Shown here one piece after another: positions 1 through 5,679 of a stretch of DNA of 9,069 nt (its first letter is position 1; every line of letters starts with the position of its first letter). The stretch is taken from NCBI GenBank assembly GCA_900757485.1, contig CAAEOA010000040.1, positions 1 to 9,069 of the forward strand, in the 5' to 3' direction. The notes below the pieces were generated by a model. That model was not told the DNA's origin. It ran no database searches and saw only the letters and a program-made list of their open reading frames with translations. The translations under genes were made by a program, and so were the position numbers. Source of the DNA: Oscillospiraceae bacterium (lineage in GTDB: Bacteria > Bacillota > Clostridia > Oscillospirales > Ruminococcaceae).

Positions 1-99
1 ATACGAAGAAAATAAGAATGAACAGAATGAAAGAATGGAAAAATTTAACAGGGGTCAAATTGCTCTGAATTAAGGGGGCTACTTTGAGTGGATTTTCCA
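1..99 (+). mobile_element. Probable end of an IS21-family insertion sequence
   Basis: Two imperfect repeat units run from about 51 to 99, one starting GGGGTCAAATTG and the next GGGGGCTACTTTGAG. Aligned without gaps, they agree at about 13 of 22 positions. Arrays of GGGGTCA-type units at the ends of the element are typical of Bacteroides IS21-family insertion sequences. The block finishes in GGATTTTCCA at 90-99, so the tip would end in CA, as IS21-type ends do. Directly after it, recognisable TraA coding begins in mid-protein. The boundary near 99 is inferred from where TraA similarity resumes; the other IS end and any target duplication lie outside the window. The alternative is a decayed spacer left by some other deletion. 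Confidence 0.55.
2..73 (+). CDS. Possible C-terminal tail of an IstB-like transposition helper
   Basis: A reading frame is open from the left edge of the window to a TAA at 71-73 and encodes about 23 residues rich in Glu, Asn and Lys. Its stop falls inside the repeat-like IS end, an arrangement common for istB, the ATP-binding helper gene of IS21 elements. Nothing catalytic is visible in so short a piece, so the assignment rests only on position next to the presumed IS21 end. It could equally be chance. Confidence 0.3.
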   Translation, partial: YEENKNEQNERMEKFNRGQIALN

Positions 100-625
100 G
101 CAACGACTGAAAAAGAAGGCGTATCCGGTGATCGAGAGCACACCGGAGGATGCGGTGACGAGAGCCGCGGAGCTGGCGGACACGGACTTTGACTTTATCT
201 TCTTTGACCTGCCGGGAACTATCAACAACGGCGGTGTGGTGCGCACGCTGGCACGGATGGACTATATCTTCTCCCCTATATCGGCTGACCGGGTGGTGAT
301 GGAGAGCACGCTCCGCTTCGTGGTAGTGCTGAACGATACGCTGATTACTACGGGAAAGTCGAAAATCCAAGGGATGCACTTACTCTGGAACATGGTGGAC
401 GGACGGGAGAAGTCGGAACTGTACGATGTGTATGAGGAGGTGATCCGTGACTTGGGGTTGTCGGTACTGAAGACTTTCCTGCCGGACAGCAAGCGGTTCC
501 GGCGGGAGTTGTCCGCCGGGCACAAGGCGCTGTTCCGCTCGACTATCTTTCCGGCGGACAAGGTGCTGGTGAGGGGCAGCAACCTGAACGAGATAATTGA
601 TGAGATACTGGAACTGATTCAATAG
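100..625 (+). pseudogene. traA: 5'-truncated traA, ParA-family ATPase of a conjugative transposon
   Basis: The translation matches the C-terminal two thirds of Bacteroides conjugative-transposon TraA, a ParA/MinD-type P-loop ATPase normally about 250 residues long. The Walker B-like segment FDFIFFDLPGT is present (encoded around 188-220). The conserved later segments MDYIFSPISADRVVMES, NMVDGREKSELYDVYE and FPADKVLVRGSN follow. The N-terminal part with the KGGVGKS-type Walker A is absent: upstream in frame there are about 9 codons of apparent IS sequence and then a TAA at 71-73. A GTG at 128 could start a 165-residue product, but that protein could not bind ATP in the normal way. About 75-80 residues are estimated lost. 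The gene leads the tra block, 8 bases before the next start. TraA is not one of the core secretion-channel proteins, so its loss need not by itself abolish transfer. Confidence 0.85.
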
Positions 626-633
626 GGATGCGT

Positions 634-1023
634 ATGGCGAAGAAACTGAAAGAGGACGTTAATCTGGACGAGATTGACGAGAACTTCATCATCTCGTCGT
701 TCAAGACGACGGAACCGCAACAAACGGGCGGAACACTGCAAGCGGTGGAACGGGCGAAGGAGAACCGGGAAGCGGGAAAGGGAAAGAAACGGGGACTGTC
801 GGAGTACGGCGAAAAGTTCCTGAAACGGAACGAGCTGAAAACACGGCAGTGCGTGTATATCAGCGGACAGATTCATGCGGTCATCTCCCGACTGGTGCAT
901 GTGATAGCGGACAAGGATATAACGGTGGGCGGCTATATAGATACGGTACTGGCGGAACATCTGGAAAGGCACAAGGAAGAGATTAACGAACTGTACCGGC
1001 AAAAGAGGGAGGATCTGATATGA
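634..1023 (+). CDS. DUF3408-family conjugative transposon protein (TraB/TraC slot)
   Basis: This encodes about 129 residues. It begins MAKKLKEDVNLDE and has a charged, low-complexity first half. The C-terminal half is conserved and resembles the DUF3408 family of Bacteroides conjugative elements: a basic stretch, then VYISGQIHAVISRLVHVIAD, then GGYIDTVLAEHLERHKEEINELY. The pattern YI...I...V...I...GYIDTVL..HLE is typical and may form a small helical, ribbon-helix-helix-like DNA-binding fold; that function is inference. An ATG two codons upstream (628) is possible, but ATG 634 gives the MAKK start usual in relatives. The stop overlaps the next start (ATGA at 1020-1023), which indicates translational coupling to traD. 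No export signal or membrane segment is visible, so it should be cytoplasmic. Confidence 0.82.
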   Translation: MAKKLKEDVNLDEIDENFIISSFKTTEPQQTGGTLQAVERAKENREAGKGKKRGLSEYGEKFLKRNELKTRQCVYISGQIHAVISRLVHVIADKDITVGGYIDTVLAEHLERHKEEINELYRQKREDLI

Positions 1024-1760
1024 ACAAGGATGTGGAACTTATACTGCTGTTCGGGCTTGCCATCCTGTATGTGCTATGGGCTGCGGTCTATCTGCACTAT
1101 GAGAAATGGAAGCGACGGAAGGCGGCGCGAAATGCCGCCGCGATATTGCCCCGAAAGGATGCGCCGGTAGCCGGGATTCTGGGGAAAAGCCATTTTGTAC
1201 TTCCGGTAACGGTGCCACTCGATGCCACTTTGAAGCCACTCGAAGCCACGGAAAATGAAAGCGGAAAAGGAGTTGAAAAAGATGATACTTTTGTCGCCGA
1301 ACCGGAAAAACGCCCGTTGCAAGTGCCTGATGAAGAACTGGATGGGATATTCAACGATGCACCACCGGAAGGGGCAGACAATGAGCCGATGGATATTGAT
1401 GTGTCGCTGGATTATGAGGAGGAGGACGAGGAGCTGCAAGGGTGCAGCGAGCCGGGGGCAATGGCTTCGGGGGTGAGTTTTGAGGATATGTGCGCCGCCG
1501 TGAAAGTGCTGGGAAAGGCAAAGGAAACGGTGAGCGAACAGGAGGAACAGGAAGCCGGAAGGACACTGACGGAACTGCAACATACGGACATGTTCGAGCA
1601 GTTGGTTGCCAACCACCCGCAACGGGCGGAAAGGGTGACGGAACTGATAAACCTGCACATGGAGAACTACCGGCAGGAACAGTCCGACGGAACGGATGAT
1701 AACGGCAATGAGGCTGACGGAGAGGTTCCGGAAGACTTCAATATATATGATATTGTGTAA
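1020..1760 (+). CDS. traD: TraD, membrane-anchored acidic conjugative transposon protein
   Basis: This encodes 246 residues. One N-terminal membrane segment (about residues 5-24, VELILLFGLAILYVLWAAVY) is followed by a basic patch KWKRRKAAR, placing the bulk of the protein in the cytoplasm. Blocks that I recognise from Bacteroides TraD proteins then follow: GKSHFVL, PDEELDGIF, DNEPMDIDVSL, a run of Asp/Glu, SGVSFEDM, and a helical tail with TDMFEQLVANHPQRAERVTELI and a final EDFNIYDIV. The molecular role is unknown; the name follows operon position and resemblance, not homology to the F-plasmid coupling protein TraD. A PLDAT/PLEAT duplication lies near residue 66. The start overlaps the preceding stop. 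A 61-base structured gap separates it from traE. Confidence 0.72.
   Translation: MNKDVELILLFGLAILYVLWAAVYLHYEKWKRRKAARNAAAILPRKDAPVAGILGKSHFVLPVTVPLDATLKPLEATENESGKGVEKDDTFVAEPEKRPLQVPDEELDGIFNDAPPEGADNEPMDIDVSLDYEEEDEELQGCSEPGAMASGVSFEDMCAAVKVLGKAKETVSEQEEQEAGRTLTELQHTDMFEQLVANHPQRAERVTELINLHMENYRQEQSDGTDDNGNEADGEVPEDFNIYDIV
1212..1250 (+). repeat. Short imperfect tandem repeat of GCCACT units inside traD
   Basis: GCCAC occurs four times at 1214, 1224, 1235 and 1245, giving a 10-11 base period. The larger unit is about 21 bases (GCCACTCGATGCCACTTTGAA followed by a similar copy) and encodes the repeated peptide PLDATLK PLEATEN. The period matches one helical turn, but the repeat lies inside a coding region with a consistent peptide duplication. 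A protein-level expansion of a linker is therefore the simplest reading. Confidence 0.7.
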
Positions 1761-1770
1761 CCAATTATTA

Positions 1771-1804
1771 ATAACCGGATGCGGGGTTATCCAGCCCTGC
1801 ATCC
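1771..1804 (+). promoter_or_regulatory. Two mutually exclusive hairpins in the traD-traE gap
   Basis: Stem A pairs ATAACC (1771-1776) with GGTTAT (1785-1790) around an 8-base loop. Stem B pairs GGATGCGGGG (1777-1786) with CCCTGCATCC (1795-1804): ten pairs including one G-T, with an 8-base loop. The stems share bases 1785-1786 and each occupies the loop of the other, so only one can form fully. Stem B is GC-rich and strong. It is followed by ATAAAAAA rather than a T-run, so it is not a standard intrinsic terminator on the plus strand. It ends 17 bases before the traE start. A role in mRNA processing, stability or traE translation is possible but inferred. Confidence 0.6.
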
Positions 1805-1821
1805 ATAAAAAACAAGTGTTT
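1805..1821 (+). promoter_or_regulatory. A/T-rich translation leader of traE, matching that of traI
   Basis: The 17 bases immediately before the traE ATG begin ATAAAAAA and end GTGTTT. They match the 17 bases before the traI ATG (5663-5679) at 14 of 17 positions. No AGGAGG-like site is present. A-rich leaders are known to support initiation in Bacteroides, where Shine-Dalgarno pairing is weak. This leader argues for the start at 1822 rather than an in-frame ATG farther upstream inside traD. Confidence 0.55.
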
Positions 1822-2124
1822 ATGAATACAAAGAGATTTCTTTTAGCTGCCACCGCTCTGTTTGTGGCTGTGGGCGCTACTTATGCACAGGGTAACGGAC
1901 AAGCGGGGATAACGGAAGCAACGAACCTGATAACGGGGTATTTTGATCCGGGGACGAAACTGGTGTACGCTATCGGAGCGGTCTGCGGATTGATTGGCGG
2001 GGTAAAAGTCTATAACAAATTTTCGTCGGGTGATCCCGATACGAGTAAAGTTGCCGCTTCGTGGTTTGGAGCTTGTATTTTCCTGATTGTGGCGGCTACT
2101 ATTTTGAGGTCGTTCTTCTTGTAA
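1822..2124 (+). CDS. traE: TraE, small exported membrane protein of the mating apparatus (DUF4134 type)
   Basis: This encodes 100 residues. A signal peptide is evident: MNTKRF, a hydrophobic core to about residue 19, and a likely cut after TYA at residue 22. The mature part has two hydrophobic segments, about residues 46-64 (KLVYAIGAVCGLIGGVKVY) and 79-98 (ASWFGACIFLIVAATILRS), separated by a polar loop with SSGDPDTSK. The GDPDTSK loop and the small two-helix layout are those of Bacteroides TraE. Size and topology resemble VirB2-type pilins, and its place ahead of the VirB3-like and VirB4-like genes supports that comparison; a pilin role is inference. The same frame is open upstream to an ATG at 1696, but that start lies inside traD and would bury the signal peptide. 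Positions 1822-1824 are therefore chosen. Confidence 0.9.
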   Translation: MNTKRFLLAATALFVAVGATYAQGNGQAGITEATNLITGYFDPGTKLVYAIGAVCGLIGGVKVYNKFSSGDPDTSKVAASWFGACIFLIVAATILRSFFL

Positions 2125-2154
2125 TTTATATAATGTACGCGTACAATATATAAA
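2125..2154. promoter_or_regulatory. Near-perfect 30-base palindrome in the traE-traF gap
   Basis: The core TGTACGCGTACA (2134-2145) is a perfect 12-base inverted repeat. The flanks continue the symmetry as A/T arms, broken only at the pair 2133/2146, so 14 of 15 base pairs are complementary. It begins at the base after the traE stop and ends 8 bases before the traF start, filling most of the 38-base gap. It could be a dimeric-repressor operator, or in RNA a hairpin between the two cistrons. It lacks a following T-tract, so termination is unlikely. Confidence 0.75.
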
Positions 2155-2162
2155 AATAGAGA

Positions 2163-2480
2163 ATGGAATTTGAACTAAACAAGGGGATTGGGAAAAGTGC
2201 TGAATTTAAGGGACTGAAAGCGCAATATCTGTTCCTGTTCGCTGCCGGATTGCTCGCGGTATTTGTAGTGTTCATCATCCTGTATATGGTGGGTATCAAC
2301 CAGTGGATTTGCATCGGGTTCGGTGTTGTCACGGCTTCGGTACTGGTATGGGCTACATTTGCGCTGAATGAGAAATACGGCGAACACGGACTGATGAAAC
2401 TGCTCTCGTCCCGGCAGCATCCCCGCTTCCTGATTAACAGGATCACTCCCCGAAAACTATTCAAAAAGAGAAGAAAATGA
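2163..2480 (+). CDS. traF: TraF, VirB3-like inner-membrane protein (DUF4133 type)
   Basis: This encodes 105 residues. A short polar N-terminus carries the family-typical FELNKGIGKSAEFKGLKAQY. Two adjacent membrane segments follow at about residues 21-42 and 46-66, then a basic cytoplasmic tail with NEKYGEHGLMKLLSSRQHPR and a final KKRRK. This is the layout of Bacteroides TraF, which occupies the VirB3 place beside the VirB4-type ATPase. The TGA overlaps the traG ATG (ATGA at 2477-2480), suggesting coupled translation so that the membrane partner and the ATPase are made together. The start at 2163 lies behind an A-rich stretch just downstream of the palindrome. Confidence 0.9.
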   Translation: MEFELNKGIGKSAEFKGLKAQYLFLFAAGLLAVFVVFIILYMVGINQWICIGFGVVTASVLVWATFALNEKYGEHGLMKLLSSRQHPRFLINRITPRKLFKKRRK

Positions 2481-4981
2481 GAAATGTACTAAAAGCTGCC
2501 ACGATAGAAAGCAAATTCCCGTTGCTTGCGGTGGAACGGGACTGCATCATCAGCAAGGATGCGGATATTACCGTCGCCTTCCGGGTGGAACTGCCGGAGT
2601 TGTTCACGGTCACCACACCGGAATATGAAACGATACATTCCACATGGGCGAAGGCAATCAAGGTATTGCCGAACTATTCGGTGGTACACAAGCAGGACTG
2701 GTTTATCAAGGAGAATTACCAGCCGAAAACGGATAAGGATAGCCTTAGTTTCCTCTCCCGTTGTTACGAGATGCACTTCAATGAACGTCCGTTCCTCAAT
2801 CACGGGTGTTATCTGTTCCTGACGAAAACGACGAAGGAACGGGCAAGGATGCAAAGTAATTTTTCATCGCTGTGCCGCGGGTTTATCGTGCCGAAAGAGG
2901 TGAACAAGGAGATGACTACGCGCTTTCTGGAAGCGGTGGGACAGTTCGAACAGATCGTGAACGATTCGGGACTTGTCCGGCTGGTACGGTTGGGCACGGA
3001 TGAAATCGTGGGCACGGACAAGGGTGCGGGACTGATCGAGAAGTATTTCTCGCTCTCGCTGGAAGATACGACGACACTGGAAGATATGGAGTTAGGAACG
3101 GACGGGCTGCGCATCGGTGACAAGAAGCTGTGCGTGCATACACTCTCGGACGTGGACGATGTGCCGGGAAAGGTGGGTACGGACATGCGATACGAGAAGT
3201 TATCGACTGACCGCTCGGACTGCCGGTTGTGCTTTGCGGCTCCCATCGGGCTGCTGTTGTCGTGCAACCATATTGTGAACCAATATATTTTTATTGATGA
3301 CAGCAACGAGAACCTGAAGAAGTTCGAGAAGACGGCGCGAAACATGCAGTCGCTCTCCCGTTACAGCCGGTCGAACCAGATTAACAAGGAATGGATAGAC
3401 CTCTATCTGAACGAGGCGCACAGTTATTCGCTGACGTCGGTACGCTGCCACTGCAATGTGATGGCGTGGGCGGATGATGCGGAGGAACTTAAGAATATCC
3501 GCAACGATGTGGGCAGTCAGTTGGCGCTGATGGAATGTAAACCGAGGCATAACACGGTGGACGCGGCTACGCTGTATTGGGCGGCAATGCCGGGAAATGC
3601 GGGGGACTTTCCGGAGGAGGAAAGTTTCTATACATTTATCGAACCGGCTCTCTGTTTCTTTATCGAGGAAACAAATTACAAGAGTTCGCCGAGTGCGTTC
3701 GGAATAAAGATGGCTGACCGGATCAGCGGGAAGCCGATTCATGTGGATATTTCGGACTTGCCGATGAAGACGGGGATCATTACCAACCGCAATAAATTCG
3801 TGCTGGGCGGTTCGGGCAGCGGGAAGTCATTCTTTATGAACCATTTAGTGAGGCAGTATTGGGAACAGGGGGCGCACATCGTGCTGGTGGATACGGGTAA
3901 TTCGTATTCAGGGCTGTGCGAGATGATACGGAGAAAGACGCACGGGGACGACGGGGTGTATTTCACCTATACGGAGGAAAGCCCAATCAGTTTCAATCCC
4001 TTCTTTACGCAGGACAAGGTGTTTGACGTGGAGAAAAAGGAGTCTATCAAGACATTGCTCCTGACGCTCTGGAAGAAGGACAATGAACCGGCGTCGCGCT
4101 CGGAAGAGGTGGCGCTGTCCAATGCGGTCGCCTTGTTCATTGACCGGATTAAGTATGATGACAGCCTTGTGCCGTCTTTCGACACTTTCTACGAGTTTGT
4201 GGACACGGATTACCGGGCGATACTGGATGCGAAGGGGGTACGCGACAAGGAGTTCGACATCACCAATTTCCTGAATGTACTGGAACCGTACCACAAGGGT
4301 GGCGAGTATGATTTTCTGCTGAACTCGGACAAGCAATTGGACTTGCTGGACAAGCGGTTCGTGGTATTCGAAATCGATTCGATCAAGGATCATCCCATCC
4401 TTTTTCCGGTGACTACTATCATTATTATGGAGATGTTTATCAATAAGTTACGCCGATTGAAAGGGGTGAGAAAGATGATAATCATCGAGGAAGCATGGAA
4501 GGCACTGACGCGGGAAGGGATGGCGGAATATATGCGCTATCTGTACAAGACTGTCCGAAAGTTTTTCGGGGAGGCGGTGACGGTAACGCAAGAGGTGGAC
4601 GATATTATTTCTTCGCCTATTGTCAAGGAGAGTATTATCAATAACTCGGATTGCAAGATTCTGCTCGACCAACGCAAGTACATGAACAAGTTCTCGAAAA
4701 TTCAGGAGTTGCTGGGGCTGACGGACAAGGAGAAGGCGCAAATCCTCTCTATCAATATGGCAAATGCGGCATCGAGGAAGTATAAGGAGGTGTGGTTCGG
4801 GCTGGGCGGCGTGCAGTCGGCGGTCTATGCCACGGAGGTGTCGATGCAGGAGTATCTGACTTATACGACGGAGGAAACGGAGAAACTGGAAGTGATGCAG
4901 TTGGCGGAGAAGTTAGGGGGAAATATCGAACTGGCTATCAAACAACTGGCGGAAAGTAAAAAACAAAAAAAACAGGATTGA
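2477..4981 (+). CDS. traG: TraG, VirB4-like conjugation ATPase
   Basis: This encodes 834 residues, the usual size for the TraG family of Bacteroides conjugation systems. The N-terminal half (to about residue 430) is the VirB4-type membrane-associated domain. The C-terminal half is a RecA/HerA-like motor. The Walker A motif GGSGSGKS is at residues 444-451. Walker B MIIIEE is at 667-672 with the catalytic-type Glu pair, followed by EAWKAL. A downstream RKFFGEAVTVTQEVDDI segment at about 694-710 supplies the conserved Gln (705) typical of VirB4 motif D. No key residue is missing. The protein hydrolyses ATP at the inner membrane to drive assembly of the secretion channel and pilus. The name is that of the Bacteroides series: it is VirB4-like, not the VirD4/TraG coupling protein of RP4. 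Its 3' end holds A-runs of 6 and 8 bases. Confidence 0.96.
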   Translation: MRNVLKAATIESKFPLLAVERDCIISKDADITVAFRVELPELFTVTTPEYETIHSTWAKAIKVLPNYSVVHKQDWFIKENYQPKTDKDSLSFLSRCYEMHFNERPFLNHGCYLFLTKTTKERARMQSNFSSLCRGFIVPKEVNKEMTTRFLEAVGQFEQIVNDSGLVRLVRLGTDEIVGTDKGAGLIEKYFSLSLEDTTTLEDMELGTDGLRIGDKKLCVHTLSDVDDVPGKVGTDMRYEKLSTDRSDCRLCFAAPIGLLLSCNHIVNQYIFIDDSNENLKKFEKTARNMQSLSRYSRSNQINKEWIDLYLNEAHSYSLTSVRCHCNVMAWADDAEELKNIRNDVGSQLALMECKPRHNTVDAATLYWAAMPGNAGDFPEEESFYTFIEPALCFFIEETNYKSSPSAFGIKMADRISGKPIHVDISDLPMKTGIITNRNKFVLGGSGSGKSFFMNHLVRQYWEQGAHIVLVDTGNSYSGLCEMIRRKTHGDDGVYFTYTEESPISFNPFFTQDKVFDVEKKESIKTLLLTLWKKDNEPASRSEEVALSNAVALFIDRIKYDDSLVPSFDTFYEFVDTDYRAILDAKGVRDKEFDITNFLNVLEPYHKGGEYDFLLNSDKQLDLLDKRFVVFEIDSIKDHPILFPVTTIIIMEMFINKLRRLKGVRKMIIIEEAWKALTREGMAEYMRYLYKTVRKFFGEAVTVTQEVDDIISSPIVKESIINNSDCKILLDQRKYMNKFSKIQELLGLTDKEKAQILSINMANAASRKYKEVWFGLGGVQSAVYATEVSMQEYLTYTTEETEKLEVMQLAEKLGGNIELAIKQLAESKKQKKQD

Positions 4982-4982
4982 A

Positions 4983-5342
4983 ATGAAGTATCTATTTAAT
5001 GAGAAACAGATGAAAACATTGTCGGTGCTGCTCGCCGGGGTGATATGCCTGCTGACGGAAGCCTGCACCGAACCGCAAACGGATATGAACCGGTTGTGCG
5101 GGGAATGGAAGAGCAGCATCGGGAAACCGGATATACGGATTGCCAAAGACGGGAAGTGCTACAAGCTGACCCTTTTTGCCAAAAGGGGAATGACGGGAAG
5201 AATGGTGCCGGAAACGTATGTGATTCAACAGAAAGGCGGGGCTATGTTTATCGACACGGGGTTTCATATTGATATGACTTACCATCAGGAAAGGGATATG
5301 CTGACCTTTTCGACTAATGGGGAGTATGTCCGGAAACAGTAG
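4983..5342 (+). CDS. Exported DUF3876-like protein, probable lipoprotein
   Basis: This encodes 119 residues, starting one base after the traG stop. A second ATG at 5010 (residue 10, MKTLSVLLAGVICLL) gives a cleaner signal peptide and may be the true start. The hydrophobic segment ends at LLTEAC with Cys28, a loose lipobox, so lipid attachment and outer-membrane or periplasmic location are plausible but not certain. The mature part has CGEWKSSIGKPDIRI near residues 39-53 and ends MLTFSTNGEYVRKQ. These segments resemble the small DUF3876 proteins of Bacteroides conjugative elements. It is paralogous to the next gene and sits where CTnDOT-type operons carry a small gene between traG and traI (the traH slot). 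Function is unknown; a beta-rich small fold is my guess from the alternating hydrophobic pattern. Confidence 0.75.
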   Translation: MKYLFNEKQMKTLSVLLAGVICLLTEACTEPQTDMNRLCGEWKSSIGKPDIRIAKDGKCYKLTLFAKRGMTGRMVPETYVIQQKGGAMFIDTGFHIDMTYHQERDMLTFSTNGEYVRKQ

Positions 5343-5348
5343 GAAGCC

Positions 5349-5621
5349 ATGAAAGCGAACCGTAGGTTTCCGGTCAGAAATATCTGCGGCGCATGGAAAA
5401 GTAACCTGCACTCCCCACCGGTGCAGGTGTTCCACGACGGCAGGAATTTCTGCCTTGCCATAGTCTATAATTCCGATACGGTGATAGTAAACAAAATAGA
5501 ACAAACCGGACGGGGACTGTCGGTTGATCTGTTCGGGGAAATTCTGTTAGGCTATGACGAGGAAAAGGATCTGTTATACCTCTCTACGGAAGGGGAATAT
5601 GTCCGGGCGGACGAGCTGTGA
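5349..5621 (+). CDS. Second DUF3876-like protein, no export signal
   Basis: This encodes 90 residues, starting six bases after the preceding stop. It shares the framework of the upstream gene: ICGAWKSNL near residues 12-20 against LCGEWKSSI, and DLLYLSTEGEYVR near 74-86 against DMLTFSTNGEYVR. It lacks any hydrophobic N-terminal segment, so it should stay in the cytoplasm unless the true start differs. Its beginning (MKANRRFPVRN) matches the region just after the lipid cysteine of its paralogue. It therefore looks like a duplicate that lost, or never had, the signal peptide. No function is known to me. The 58-base gap to traI has no gene and ends in the traI leader. Confidence 0.72.
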   Translation: MKANRRFPVRNICGAWKSNLHSPPVQVFHDGRNFCLAIVYNSDTVIVNKIEQTGRGLSVDLFGEILLGYDEEKDLLYLSTEGEYVRADEL

Positions 5622-5662
5622 TGCTCTTCTGCCGTTACCACTAAAAAATCCAATTACGAACA

Positions 5663-5679
5663 ATAAAAAAGATGTATTT
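5663..5679 (+). promoter_or_regulatory. A/T-rich translation leader of traI, matching that of traE
   Basis: The leader begins ATAAAAAA and ends GTATTT directly against the ATG at 5680. It is 14/17 identical to the traE leader at 1805-1821. CCAATTA occurs upstream in both gaps (1761-1767 and 5650-5656). No Shine-Dalgarno-like site is seen. It favours 5680 over the in-frame upstream ATG at 5554, which lies inside the previous gene and would bury a good signal peptide. Confidence 0.55.

Noticed and set aside
1777..1812. Intrinsic terminator after traD
   Set aside because: The stem is strong, but on the plus strand it is followed by ATAAAAAA and not a T-tract. On the minus strand the T-run would precede the stem.
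1696..1821. Longer traE starting inside traD
   Set aside because: The extension would bury a clear signal peptide, overlap traD in another frame and run through the hairpins; the A-rich leader supports 1822.
1074..1853. Minus-strand open frame of 259 residues opposite traD and the traE start
   Set aside because: It crosses the traD gene, both hairpins and the traE signal peptide. Its translation is rich in Arg, His, Phe and Leu in the way of antisense shadows, and shows no recognisable domain.
2809..3345. Minus-strand open frame of 178 residues opposite traG
   Set aside because: It lies entirely within the well-supported traG gene; its Ser-rich composition fits the complement of GC-biased Bacteroides codons and no family is recognised.
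5554..5679. Longer traI starting inside the second DUF3876-like gene
   Set aside because: It would hide a textbook signal peptide and overlap the upstream gene by 68 bases; 5680 is supported by the leader and by the usual TraI length.
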